Assembly: GCA_963770765.1 (NCBI GenBank)
Contig: CAVYQS010000012.1
Coordinates: forward strand, 485,204 to 549,203
Length of the DNA: 64,000 nt
Direction: 5' to 3'
DNA from: CAVPCY01 sp963770765
GTDB taxonomy: Bacteria > Actinomycetota > Coriobacteriia > Anaerosomatales > PHET01
Positions 33,284 through 42,879 of the stretch are shown here, piece by piece. The translations under genes and the position numbers were made by a program. Under the pieces are notes generated by a model. The model searched no databases, was not told where the DNA came from, and was given only the letters and a program-made list of their open reading frames with translations. Numbering within the stretch: the stretch's first letter is position 1; every line of letters begins with the position of its first letter.

Positions 33284-33992
33284 TCACTCGGTGGTGAGTG
33301 CCCCGAGTCTGAGCAGCCCCGCGTGCGCCTCGGTGAAGTCGGGCGCGGCCTGCAGGGCGAGCCGGTAGCGGTCGATCGCGGGCTGGCGCTCGTCCGAGGT
33401 TCTCGAAGGCGAGCCCAAGGAGGTACTGAAGCTCCGCCGAGTCGGGATGAGCGTCGACAGCCGGACGAACCGCGGTGACCATGGTCGTGTACTGTTCCAG
33501 GCCTGCGTAGTAGCGGCCCAGCGCGGTGGCCGCCAAGCACGTGCTCGGGCTCGATCTCGAGCACCTTCCACAGCGAGACCTCGGCCTCCTTGCCCAGGCC
33601 AAGATCGCGATAGATGATGCCTTGCTGGTAGAGCGCTCCGGTGTTGGTCGGGTCCTTGCGGATCACGAAGGCGTACTGGTTGAGCGCCAGGTCCCACTGC
33701 CGAGCGACCTGGTACGCGTAGCCCAGGCTCATGCGCGCGCGGATGTCTTCGGGGTCCCTGCGCACGGCAGCGGTCCATCGCTCGACCTCGGCGTTGGCGA
33801 CCTCGGCGACCGCGGTGGGCCGCTCGCCGATGAAGCCACGCAGATAGTAGCCGCCAAGACCCGGCGGCCAGGAACACCGCGCCGAGCACGCAGACCGCGA
33901 CCCACAACGGCACGGTGGCGTCGCCGGTGCGACTGCCCGGTATCCGCGCCGCTATCGGCGATCGTGGGGGTGGAGCTGTTCTCTTCGCTCAT
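33284..33992 (-). CDS. Membrane-anchored TPR protein, about four frameshifts
   Basis: Spliced across frames, the protein is about 234 residues. It starts MSEENSSTPTIADS, then a membrane helix (VPLWVAVCVLGAVFLAAG), then TPR units (IRARMSLGYAYQVARQWDLA, TGALYQQGIIYRDLGLG, SAELQYLLGLAFENL) and ends in AGLLRLGALTTE. Changes of frame occur near 33945, 33865, 33535 and 33393, each cured by removing one base; the corrected length is then a multiple of three. The ATG is at 33992, 37 bp after the ligase gene, and the 15-heme cytochrome follows after 47 bp. It resembles NrfG/CcmH-type TPR helpers in layout, which fits cytochrome assembly, but that is inference. Confidence 0.72.
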
Positions 33993-34029
33993 GCGGGCTA
34001 TCCTCGCGGACCGTCGTCGCGCGTCGCTC

Positions 34030-36126
34030 TCACGGCTGCGTGGTCGCAGACGCGGCCTCGGCTCTGATCTTCTCCGCCTCGGCTACGGCTTCGGCAGAGT
34101 CCGGATAGCGTTGTAGCAACTCGAGTGCCTCGTCGGTGCGTCCCTGGATCACGTAGACCTTCGCGAGGGGCACGACCGCCTGGGTGATACGCGGATCCAT
34201 CTTGAGCGCGTAGGCCAGATGCATCTCGGCGGCGCGGAAGCGTCCTTGCGCGATCAGGGCACGTGCGAGCTGGACCCGGACCGCCGGCCCGTACGGCTCG
34301 ACGGCCACTCCGTCGAGCGCCACCTCGACGGCCTTGTCGTAGTAGCTCGTGTCGAGCACGTCGCCGCCGATGTTGTAGAGGTTCGACAGGAACACGTAGT
34401 TGTCGTACTCGGCCGGCACGAATGCGATGGTGTCTCGCAAGGCCTCCTCGGCGGCGCGGAAGATCACCTCGGCTTGCTCGCGTGTCGCGCCACCGTTGAT
34501 GGCGGCGATGAACTCGTCGGTCGAGGCCACGCCCACCTCGGCGCGGTAGATGTCGTTGAACGGGTTGAGCCGGGCGGCTCTGCGGGCAAGGCCGTTCGCT
34601 CGGCGCCCTGAGCGCTGATGCGGGACTGCAGGTAGGCGTTGTCGGCGGCCATGAAGACGAACTGGTAGCCGATTCCCACCACCGCGAGGATGCTCACGAC
34701 GACCGCCACCGCCACGCCCCAGCGGGGACGCGGCACCTCGATCGAGACCGCCGTGGGCGCGACGAGTATCGCCATGAACGTCCAGAAGAGGAACGACGAA
34801 CCGGTCACCGAGAGGCCGAAGAACAGGTGCACGATGTAGGCCGCGCACGCCGCCCAGATCCCGGCCAGGATCATCCGGTTGGCGTCCTTGCCGCGTGCCC
34901 ACACGAGCGGCCACGAGCGAACCGCCGCCCATCCCGCGATGCTGTAGAAGCCGAGCATCCCGGGGATGCCGATGCCGCTGGCGAGCTGCAGCGGGTAGTT
35001 GTGGACGTTGTCGGCTACCGAGAGGTACCCGGCCGCGGCCACGTACTCGACCGGCTTGTACTGCGGGAACAGCAGGCGGAACGTGTCGGGCCCGAACCCG
35101 AAGATCGGCCGGTCCTCGATCGCGCGCCCTGCGGCACTCCAGATCTGGAAGCGGGTGAGGGCGCTGCCCTCGTTGAACTTGAAGATCGACACCACGCGCT
35201 TGCCGAAGTTCATGACCTCGTTGGGGTTGGACATGCTCCTGCCGATGACGACGCTCGCGACCGCCGCGACCGCCGCCGAGAAGCCCCAATCGACCGTGCC
35301 CCACGGAGCGCGCTGGCGCACGGCGAAGAGCACGATGAAGAACAGGCCCACCACCGAGCCGACCCACGCGCTGCGGGTGAACGCGGCGATGACCACCCAG
35401 GAGTTGAGCAGGAAGCCGGACCAGTAGAGGATCCGCCAGTTCATCCGGGGTTCGGCAAGCGCCAGACCCAGCGAGATGAACGTCGAGAACATGAGGAACC
35501 CGCCCAGAAGGTCGGGGTTACCGTACGTCGAGAACGAGCGGTTCGCCTCGAACGGCAGCTGCCCCCAGGTCAGCGGGTCTGCGCCCAGGCTCTGCAGCAC
35601 GCCATAGCCGGCGACCACGAGCCCCGACCAGAAGAGCGCCTGGGCCATCTGCCTGATGCGCGACGGCCGGTCGGCCATCTGGACCACGAGGAAGTAGATG
35701 ACGGCGTAGTTGATGAACGACAGCAGGCCCTCGAACCTGCGGTACTTGCCGAAGAACGCCGTGGGCGGGTGGATCGAGAAGATGGTCGACACCGTGACCC
35801 AGGCGAGAAACGCGAGGATCGCCCAGTCGATGGGCGTGTGGCGGATCTTGCCGCCGCGAAGGGCCATGTCCCACACCCATGCGCCCAGCGCGATCAGGCC
35901 CAAGACCCGCTGCACGAACACCTTGATGATGTCGAACTGGTCGTAGGTGATGGGGGTCGTCATCCCGAGGAACGACCAGTTCGAGATGACGATGGGGGTC
36001 ACGAACACCATCGCGAGCAGCGCCCACCACGACACCTGCCGATAGATGCTCCACTCTGCGGCGGCCGCCGCCGCCCGCGGATCCTGAGACAGCGGCAGGT
36101 GCGGCGGACTTCTTGCGTTTGGCCAT
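34030..36126 (-). CDS. O-antigen ligase/Wzy_C family protein with C-terminal TPR domain, two frameshifts
   Basis: This is a polytopic protein of about 698 residues. The first 500 residues hold 10-12 membrane helices and the Wzy_C/WaaL-type large loop (ALTRFQIWSAAGRAIEDRPIFGFGPDTFR near residue 330, followed by DNVHNYPLQLAS with the conserved His). The last 180 residues are TPR repeats. A shift near 36065 separates the MAKRKKSAAP start from the membrane part, and one near 34590 separates membrane and TPR parts; they compensate. Such proteins ligate or polymerise lipid-linked glycans on the periplasmic face. It lies between the polysaccharide locus and the cytochrome genes, same strand. Confidence 0.82.
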
Positions 36127-36152
36127 CGGGAGGGTGCTCCTGTCGGATACGG

Positions 36153-37526
36153 CTAGCGGGCGCCTCGGCCCGTGAGAACGACTCTGAGGGTTTCTAGCAC
36201 GATTTGCACGTCCATCGCGAGGTTCTGATGGAACATGTAGATGAGATCGTACTTGAGCTTGCGCTCAGGGGTGGTCGCGTAGCCGCCCGAGACCTGCGCG
36301 AGACCCGTGACGCCCGGCTTGACGCGAAAGCGCTCGCGGTAGCCGGGGATCTCTTCGAGGAACGACTCGACGAAGTACATGCGCTCGGGCCGGGGACCCA
36401 CGAAGCTCATCTCCCCGCGCACGATGTTGACCAGTTGCGGGAGCTCGTCGATCCGGTAGCTGCGCAAGAAGCGGCCCACCGAGGTGACGCGCGGGTCGTT
36501 GTCCTCGGCGAGCACGGGACCGGAGAGCTTCTCGGCGTCTTTGACCATGGTGCGCAGCTTGTAGACGTCGAACGGCTTGAGGTCCTTGCCCACGCGCTCT
36601 TGCTTGAAGATGACGGGGAAGCCGTCGTGAAGCGCGATCGCGAGCCCGGCGACGAGCAGCACCGGGCTCAGCAGCACGAGCAGGAACACACCGCCGATGA
36701 GGTCGATCGCGCGTTTGGCCGCGGCGTAGTAGCGGGGCACCGACGTGCTCGTGATCTGCATGAGCGGGATGTCGCCGATCAGCGCGTCGACGCTTCCGAT
36801 GAAGATCTCGTAGAGCTCGGGCACGACATCGATGCGGACGTTGAGCTCGTCGGCGAGCACGAGCGACTCCACGAGCTCGCGCAACGCGACCGGGCTCACC
36901 ACGATCACGCGGTTCGCACGCTGCTCGCGCGCGATGGTGGCCACGTCGCTCGCACGGCCGAGCACCGGAAAGCCGCCGGCGTCGTGAGCCAACGTGCCGT
37001 CTTGGGCGGTCCTGGTGTCGAGCAGGCCCTTGACGCGCCATCCCCACTGCGAGCGGTTGGACAGCTCGTGCGCGAGTTCCACCGATACAGGGCCGGTGCC
37101 AACGAGCAGCACCCGCTGCTCGGGCCAGCGGATACGCCCGAAGTGGAGGAAGAGCAACCGCCAGGAGACGAGCAGCGAGATGACGAGCGCCCAGCCGATC
37201 GGGATCGTCAGGCGTGCCCAGCTCTCAGCCCTCGGGCCGATGAAGAACGCGACGGCGGCCACAACGATGATGCCCACCGTGACCGAGACGGTGACCGTGC
37301 GGATGACCGTCCACGCGGTCTCGGTGCGCTCGGCGTCGTAGAGGCCGTAGGTCCACGCGGTGCCCAGGTAGACGAGCACCAGCACCGGCGAGATGAGCAG
37401 GAAGGCGTTGAAGTTGAACGCGGGCAGGTTGCCACCGAAGCGCAGCAGGAACGCGGCGACGAAGCCCGCGAACACGAACACGGCGTCGAGGATCACCGAC
37501 AGCGCGATGAATCGTCTGCGTGACAC
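36153..37526 (-). CDS. Polyprenyl glycosylphosphotransferase (sugar transferase)
   Basis: This is the initiating enzyme of surface polysaccharide synthesis, which transfers a sugar-1-phosphate to undecaprenyl phosphate. The 457-residue protein has four N-terminal membrane helices, a CoA-binding-like Rossmann domain (VLLVGTGPVSVELAHEL near residue 140) and the catalytic C-terminal domain. That domain begins with KRAIDLIGGVFLLVLLSP, then has KLRTM near residue 325, RSYRIDELPQLVNIV near residue 360 and SFVGPRPER, all hallmarks of the WbaP/PglC family. GTG at 37526 has AGGAAG before it. Which sugar is used is not evident. It is 26 bp from the ligase gene. Confidence 0.93.
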   Translation of the reverse strand: MSRRRFIALSVILDAVFVFAGFVAAFLLRFGGNLPAFNFNAFLLISPVLVLVYLGTAWTYGLYDAERTETAWTVIRTVTVSVTVGIIVVAAVAFFIGPRAESWARLTIPIGWALVISLLVSWRLLFLHFGRIRWPEQRVLLVGTGPVSVELAHELSNRSQWGWRVKGLLDTRTAQDGTLAHDAGGFPVLGRASDVATIAREQRANRVIVVSPVALRELVESLVLADELNVRIDVVPELYEIFIGSVDALIGDIPLMQITSTSVPRYYAAAKRAIDLIGGVFLLVLLSPVLLVAGLAIALHDGFPVIFKQERVGKDLKPFDVYKLRTMVKDAEKLSGPVLAEDNDPRVTSVGRFLRSYRIDELPQLVNIVRGEMSFVGPRPERMYFVESFLEEIPGYRERFRVKPGVTGLAQVSGGYATTPERKLKYDLIYMFHQNLAMDVQIVLETLRVVLTGRGAR

Positions 37527-37532
37527 GGCTTC

Positions 37533-38702
37533 CTAGACTCCCGTCTTCTTCGCGTGCAGGGCGATGGCCTCGTCGTAGACCGCGACGGTGTTGTCGACCA
37601 TCCGCGGGATCGTGAACTCCGAGAGCGCACGGGTCTGGGCCTGAGCACCCAAGCGCGACCTGAGCTCGTCATCAGCAAGCAGCGTGCTCAGAGCCGCCGA
37701 GAAGGCCTCGACGTCGCCCACCGGGACCGTGAGCCCGGTCACGCCGTCGAGGTTCGCATACGGCACGCCGGTGGTCAGGTTCGTGGACACGACCGGCGTG
37801 CCGGCCGCGTGCGCCTCGATCTGGACGAGCCCGAACGCCTCGCTGCGCGCTACGCTGGGAAGCGCGAAGACGTCGGCGGCGTGGTACCACGCCGTGAGCT
37901 CGGCGGTGTCGACCGGCGCGAGGAAGGTCACGCGATCGGCGATCCCCGCCTCGGCGGCGATGTCTCGCAGCTCCTCTTCGAGCGGACCGGAGCCGATCAT
38001 CACGAGGTCGGCATCGACGCCCGACATCGCGCGAACGAGCACGTCGGCACCTTTGTAGTAGATGAGCCTGCCCACGAACAGCACGATCTTGCGCCCGCCG
38101 TGCGCCTCGCGCAGCTGAGCCGCCCGGGCGGGCGCCTCGGGGTCGTGCGCGATCATCTCGACGTTGAGGCCGAAGTTCACGTGGCGGCACTTGTCTGCGC
38201 GGGCGGAAAGGAACGGCGAGTGCTCGATCATGTTGGGTGACGAGGCGATGATGAGGTCGGCCCGGTCGAGGAAGCGCTCCATGAACGGCTGGTAGGCCCG
38301 CCCTGCCACCTTCTGCCGCACGATGTCGCTGTGGTACGTGACCACGGTGGGGATTCCGGTCTTCGCCTGCAGCCACGCCAGCTCGCCCCACGGGTACGGG
38401 AAGTGGCAGTGGAGGATGTCGGGCGGCGGTGTGCGCCGAGCCTCGGCGCGCAGCTCGGCGGCGAAGCCCCACGAGATGGGAGTCGAGGAGAACTCGGTCG
38501 CACGCGGCAGGCGCACCACGTCGACGCCGTTGATCTCGTCTTGGGCCCGCGTGTTCTCTCCGTTGCACACGATCGCGCGCACCTGGGCGCCAGCGTGCTC
38601 GACGAGCCCCTCGGCCAGATCGCGCAGGTGGAACTCGATCCCTCCCAGATGCGGCGGGTAGTACTTGTTCACCATCGTGACGCGCAGCGGGCGTGCTGCC
38701 AT
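37533..38702 (-). CDS. Glycosyltransferase family 4
   Basis: This GT-B fold transferase of 389 residues has an N-terminal acceptor domain beginning VTMVNKYYPPHLGGIEFHLRDL and a C-terminal donor domain with VLFVGRLIYYKG near residue 220 and the retaining GT4 motif EAFGLVQIEAHAAGTPVVST near residue 305 (two Glu, seven apart). It is likely to act on the cytoplasmic side in building the lipid-linked glycan. Its ATG overlaps the TAA of the phosphohexomutase (TAATG), and the glycosylphosphotransferase follows six bases after its stop. Confidence 0.9.
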   Translation of the reverse strand: MAARPLRVTMVNKYYPPHLGGIEFHLRDLAEGLVEHAGAQVRAIVCNGENTRAQDEINGVDVVRLPRATEFSSTPISWGFAAELRAEARRTPPPDILHCHFPYPWGELAWLQAKTGIPTVVTYHSDIVRQKVAGRAYQPFMERFLDRADLIIASSPNMIEHSPFLSARADKCRHVNFGLNVEMIAHDPEAPARAAQLREAHGGRKIVLFVGRLIYYKGADVLVRAMSGVDADLVMIGSGPLEEELRDIAAEAGIADRVTFLAPVDTAELTAWYHAADVFALPSVARSEAFGLVQIEAHAAGTPVVSTNLTTGVPYANLDGVTGLTVPVGDVEAFSAALSTLLADDELRSRLGAQAQTRALSEFTIPRMVDNTVAVYDEAIALHAKKTGV

Positions 38703-40099
38703 TACGCTCCCTGGGCCATCGTGCGGCCGGCGGCGAGCAGGTCATCGACCACGCCTGCCGAGGAGGCCTCGGCGTAGATGCGTACGAGCGGCTCGGTGCC
38801 GCTGGTGCGCATGAGCAGCCACGCGTCGTCGGCGAGCAGGAACTTGATGCCGTCGGCGCGCACGATCTCGCGCACCTCGACGCCGCCCACCTGCGCAGGC
38901 GCGAGCCCCGGCCACGTCGCGACGAACGCTTCCTTGGCCTCGGGGGTCAGGCGCAGGTCCACCCGGCCGTACTCCATGGGGCCGGTGAGCGCGAACAGGT
39001 CCTCGACGAGCTCGCCCAGTCCGGCACCGCGCTGCGCCATCATCTCGGCGAGCAGCATCGCCATGAGCAGACCGTCGCGCTCGCGCACGTGGCTGGGGAT
39101 GCCGATCCCGCCGCTCTCCTCGCCGCCGATGAGCACGCCGCCCTTGACCATCTCCTCGTAGATCCACTTGAAGCCCACCGGCGTGGTGACGACGTCGAGG
39201 CCCAGCCGAGCAGCCAAGCGGTCCACGATCACCGAGGTCGAGAGTGTCTTGACCACCTTGCCGGTGAGGCCCTTGTCCTCCACGAGGTGGCGGGTCACCA
39301 GTGCGATGATGCGGTGCGGGTTCACGAACTCGCCGTGCGCGTCGATGGCGCCGATGCGGTCGGCGTCGCCGTCGGTCACGAAGCCGGCGTCGAAGCCGCC
39401 GTCGCGCACCGCGGCCGCAGCCTCGTCGATCCACGGTGGGATGGGCTCGGGGTGCAGCCCGCCAAAGCCGGGGTTGCGCTGCGCGTGCAGCTCGTGGACC
39501 TCGACGCCAAAGGAGCGCAGCGTATCGGCGAGGTAGGTCTGACCGGCGCCGTAGAGCGGGTCGACCACCACGCGCAGCTTGGCGGCGCGGATCGCGTCGC
39601 CATCGACGAGCGAACCCAGCGCCTCGAGGTACGGCCCGGCGAGGTCGACAAGCTCGAACTCGCCGCGCGCAGCCGGGGCCTCGGCCTGCAAGGCGGCCTC
39701 GACGCGGTCGGTGAACGAGACCGGAGACGCGCCGCCGTCTTCCATGCGCAGCTTGAAGCCCAGGTACTCGGAGGGGTTGTGGCTCGCGGTGAGCATGACG
39801 CCCCCGATGGCCTCGGGGTCGCGCGCGACCGACCAGCACAGCCCGGGCGTGGGCAGGTACGCATCCGAGACGCGCACGCGCAGCCCGTGCGACGCGAGCA
39901 CCTCGGCCGCAGCAGCCGCGAAGCTGGCAGCCTCGAAGCGCGTGTCGTAGCCCACGAGCACGAGCCCGCCGGGCTTGTCTGCCGAGAAGACCCTGCCCGC
40001 GGCATCCGCCACGCGGCGCAGGCTCTCGTAGGTGAAGTCCTCGCCGATAACGGCGCGCCAGCCGTCGGTTCCGAACTTGATGGCGGTGTGAGCGGCCAT
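38702..40099 (-). CDS. Phosphoglucomutase/phosphomannomutase
   Basis: This alpha-D-phosphohexomutase interconverts hexose 6- and 1-phosphates to feed nucleotide-sugar synthesis. The 465-residue protein shows all four motifs: the phosphoserine loop TASHNP (S106), metal site DGDADR at residues 243-248, sugar-specificity loop GGEESGG near residue 338 and phosphate-binding RTSGTEP near residue 438. The frame is clean and of full length. Specificity (Glc versus Man) cannot be fixed; the GEESGG loop occurs in both PMM/PGM types. It starts with ATG at 40099 and is coupled to the GT4 gene. Confidence 0.92.
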   Translation of the reverse strand: MAAHTAIKFGTDGWRAVIGEDFTYESLRRVADAAGRVFSADKPGGLVLVGYDTRFEAASFAAAAAEVLASHGLRVRVSDAYLPTPGLCWSVARDPEAIGGVMLTASHNPSEYLGFKLRMEDGGASPVSFTDRVEAALQAEAPAARGEFELVDLAGPYLEALGSLVDGDAIRAAKLRVVVDPLYGAGQTYLADTLRSFGVEVHELHAQRNPGFGGLHPEPIPPWIDEAAAAVRDGGFDAGFVTDGDADRIGAIDAHGEFVNPHRIIALVTRHLVEDKGLTGKVVKTLSTSVIVDRLAARLGLDVVTTPVGFKWIYEEMVKGGVLIGGEESGGIGIPSHVRERDGLLMAMLLAEMMAQRGAGLGELVEDLFALTGPMEYGRVDLRLTPEAKEAFVATWPGLAPAQVGGVEVREIVRADGIKFLLADDAWLLMRTSGTEPLVRIYAEASSAGVVDDLLAAGRTMAQGA

Positions 40100-40153
40100 G
40101 GGAATCCCCCCGGTGGTTGCGTGCGAAGTGTGTGCTCCGATTGTCGCACAGGT

Positions 40154-40756
40154 CTACCCCGACCCGCGCTCCTTCATCAAGCGTCCATAGAGCCTGATGT
40201 GGGCTTCGATGCTCTGGGCCGCGTCTGCGGCCGGACCATCGATCACGATCCGCGCCTCGTCGACGCCCGCCCCTCGAACCTCGGCGGCGATCGCCTCATC
40301 GGGCACGAACACCGCTACCGAACGGCGCATCCCCAGCTCGTCGAAGCGCCGGAACAGCGCGTCGATGGGGCGCTTGCGCCGCGTGGCCTGCGAGACGACC
40401 GACAGCGTGTGAACGACCGCGACCTTCGGCACCTTCCGAGCAGCCCACCGCGTGAGCAGGTCGGCTTCGAGGCCGGTGGAGTGCACCGCCACGGGCACGT
40501 AGCGCTTGAAGTACTTGCGCAGGCGCGAGCGGGAACGGATCACGTTCCAGGTGTCGAGGATGTAGGGGTCGACCTCGATGCCCGCCGCTCGGGCGCGCTC
40601 CCCGGCGGGGCTCCGCATCACGCACAGGAAGCGCACGTTCGCGCCTTTGCTGCGCAGCTCGCTCATGACCGCGAGCCAGCGGTCCTCCACCCCGCCCTCG
40701 TCGTGGCGAGGGTTGGTGGAGATGAAGATGAAGGTGGAATCGGACCACGATCTCAT
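40154..40756 (-). CDS. GT4-like N-terminal domain protein (short)
   Basis: The 200-residue protein resembles only the acceptor half of a GT-B glycosyltransferase: FIFISTNPRHDEGGVEDRWL at the start, an AVHSTGLEADLLTRW segment near residue 90 and a VHTLSVVSQ segment. It ends before any donor-binding E-x7-E motif. The stop is followed by 54 bp and the mutase start, with no visible donor domain in another frame, so it does not look like a frameshift. It may be a non-catalytic partner of the next GT4 (ATGA overlap). Family assignment is tentative. Confidence 0.6.
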   Translation of the reverse strand: MRSWSDSTFIFISTNPRHDEGGVEDRWLAVMSELRSKGANVRFLCVMRSPAGERARAAGIEVDPYILDTWNVIRSRSRLRKYFKRYVPVAVHSTGLEADLLTRWAARKVPKVAVVHTLSVVSQATRRKRPIDALFRRFDELGMRRSVAVFVPDEAIAAEVRGAGVDEARIVIDGPAADAAQSIEAHIRLYGRLMKERGSG

Positions 40757-41877
40757 TGGCCCATCACCTCCGCGTAGACACTGCGAAGTGACTCGACCAT
40801 CTGCTCCACCGAGAAGCGCTCCACAACGCGCGCTGAACCGGCCGCGCCCATCCGAGCCGCCTTCGCCGGATCACCCAACACGTCACCAAGCGCGACCGCG
40901 AGCGCCTCGGAATCTCCGGGATCGACCAGCAGCCCGGTCACGCCGGACTCGACGGCTTCGGGTATGCCATCCACGCACGTGGCGACGACCGGCTTGCCGT
41001 ACGCCATCGCCTCGACCACCGTGTAGGGCAACCCCTCCCACCGAGAAGACAGCGCGACAACCGTTGCGTCGGTGTACGCATCGGCGATTCTTGACCGGGG
41101 CGGAGCGATCCGAACGCAGTCGGAGAGTCCGAGTGAGCCGACCTGCGCGCGCACCTGGTCTTCAAGCGCACCCGACCCCACAAGCACGAGTACGGCATCG
41201 GGACGTTGGGCATGCACCCGTTCGAACGCGGCTATCAGCGTGGCATGGTCCTTCTGAGCCTCGAGTCGTCCCACGCACAAGATCAGCGGAGCGTCCGGGC
41301 CGATGCCCAGCTCGCTGCGGAACGCGCCCGATGCGCCGGGCGGCTGCGGCAGTGCGATACCGTTGTAGACCACCCGTGAGAGCGCGTGGTCCAGAATCCT
41401 CAGTGCGACGCCCCGGCGAAGATCGGCCTCACACACCGTCACGAACCGCGCCGTCTTGGTACGCAACAGGCGCTCAGTATTGAGCAGGACCGTACGCCGC
41501 ATCGCGCCACCGGAGCGATCGACGTGAATGCCGTGCACCGTGTAGACCACGCGCTCCGACGCTCGCGGATCGGCGAGGCGCGCGAAGAGTGCAGCGCGGG
41601 ATCCGTGCGCATGCACTATGTCCGGCTGGAACTCGCGAATCGCCTCACGAACTCCTCGGACACGGCCCACCGAGAAGCCTGCATCGATCGGCGACGCGAA
41701 TGTGGGCACGCCGAGCGCGCCCGCGAGCGCACCGAGGTCTCCCCCGGACGGCGCAGCCAGTCCCAGCGCGTATCCCGCACCGCTCAGCTCACGCAGCAGG
41801 TCGGCGACGTGCTTCTCGCCGCCCCCACTCGTGGCATGTGCAGCGGCGACCATGAGCACGCGAGGCGCGGCACTCAT
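40753..41877 (-). CDS. Glycosyltransferase family 4
   Basis: This 374-residue GT-B enzyme has the N-terminal glycine loop HATSGGGEKHVADLL, the central ILCVGRLEAQKDHATLI near residue 195 and the donor-site SSRWEGLPYTVVEAMAYGKP near residue 280, giving the GT4 signature. The frame is clean. It overlaps the GT2 gene upstream and the short GT4-like gene downstream by four bases each, so all three are one operon. Confidence 0.9.
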   Translation of the reverse strand: MSAAPRVLMVAAAHATSGGGEKHVADLLRELSGAGYALGLAAPSGGDLGALAGALGVPTFASPIDAGFSVGRVRGVREAIREFQPDIVHAHGSRAALFARLADPRASERVVYTVHGIHVDRSGGAMRRTVLLNTERLLRTKTARFVTVCEADLRRGVALRILDHALSRVVYNGIALPQPPGASGAFRSELGIGPDAPLILCVGRLEAQKDHATLIAAFERVHAQRPDAVLVLVGSGALEDQVRAQVGSLGLSDCVRIAPPRSRIADAYTDATVVALSSRWEGLPYTVVEAMAYGKPVVATCVDGIPEAVESGVTGLLVDPGDSEALAVALGDVLGDPAKAARMGAAGSARVVERFSVEQMVESLRSVYAEVMGQ

Positions 41878-42755
41878 CGTGCGCGCCGATGCGGCCGGAC
41901 GAGCCAGGCCGCCTTGTGGGCCGCTCGGAAGACCGGCTGCGCGAGTCGAGGGCCGACCAAGGCTGAGACGCGCCGGCGGAACGCGACGTTCTTCTCAAGC
42001 AGCGCGATGGTGCGACGGGCGTGGTCGACCTGATCCTGCGAGAGACTCCCGCTCTCGATGGCGCTGAGCAAGATGCGGATGTCCTCTTCACGCATCAAGG
42101 CACCGTCTTCGGTCTTCTGCCCCGGGGTCACGCGGTACAGCGCCAGCGGTACGGGTTGATAGATGTGTCGGGCCCCCGCCATGAGCGCGCGCAGCCAGAA
42201 GTCGTAGTCCTCGTTGTAGTAGTCGGTGCGGAAGCCGCCCACTCGCGCGAACAGCTCGCGGCGAAACGCCGCGGTGACGTATATGAGGGGCTCCTCGAGC
42301 AGGTCGTCGACTGTCAACTCGAGCTCTCGGGTGAACCTCGCCGAAGCGTGATAGAGCTCTCGCCGCCCGTCGGGCAGCAGCCGAAACGCATTCGAAGCGT
42401 AGATGTCGAAACCCGGGTGAGCCTCGATGAACGCCGACGTGGCCGAGCAGTACTCGGGCAGCAGCTCGTCGTCTGCCCCCAACTGCACCACGAACTCCCC
42501 CACAGACCGCTCGATCGCTGCGCTGATGGCGGCCCCTGTGCCTGCGTTGGCCTGAGAGTAGACGCGAACTCTGGGGTCGGCCTGGGCGTGGCCATCGCAG
42601 ATCTCACGCGTTCGATCCGTGGAGCCGTCGTCTGTGATGACCAGCTCCCAGACGTCCATGTCTTGCTCGAGGACGGAACGAATCGAAGATTCGATCGTGG
42701 ACTCGGCGTTGTAGGCCGGCATCACGATGGAGAACCGGATGTCCTGCGCCGCCAA
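41874..42755 (-). CDS. Glycosyltransferase family 2
   Basis: This inverting GT-A enzyme of 293 residues has the N-terminal SIVMPAYNAESTIESSIRSV, DDGSTDRT near residue 43, the DxD-like GADDELLPEY near residue 93 and an EDYDFWLRAL base motif near residue 187. The best start is TTG at 42755, with AAGGA five bases before it. It is paralogous to the GT2 genes at 48423 and 52087 (shared SQANAGTGAA, AHPGFDIY-type segments). It is the first gene of its operon, behind the divergent promoter region shared with the oxidoreductase at 42880. Confidence 0.9.
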   Translation of the reverse strand: MAAQDIRFSIVMPAYNAESTIESSIRSVLEQDMDVWELVITDDGSTDRTREICDGHAQADPRVRVYSQANAGTGAAISAAIERSVGEFVVQLGADDELLPEYCSATSAFIEAHPGFDIYASNAFRLLPDGRRELYHASARFTRELELTVDDLLEEPLIYVTAAFRRELFARVGGFRTDYYNEDYDFWLRALMAGARHIYQPVPLALYRVTPGQKTEDGALMREEDIRILLSAIESGSLSQDQVDHARRTIALLEKNVAFRRRVSALVGPRLAQPVFRAAHKAAWLVRPHRRAR

Positions 42756-42817
42756 CGGGTTCCTTTCGGTCGATAGGGACGACTTCGAGTGCTACTCTCA
42801 TGCGCGAAGTCACTCCA

Positions 42818-42825
42818 AGTATATC
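42818..42825. promoter_or_regulatory. Overlapping divergent -10 boxes
   Basis: The sequence AGTATATC can be read as TATACT on the minus strand (toward the GT2 gene, leader about 56 nt) and as TATATC on the plus strand (toward the oxidoreductase, leader about 48 nt). The surrounding 124 bp is AT-richer than the genes. No -35 is convincing. Confidence 0.4.
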
Positions 42826-42879
42826 GTGCCGGCACGTCCACCCGGGGGCGTGGCCCGCTGAGAACCCAGGAGCACACAG

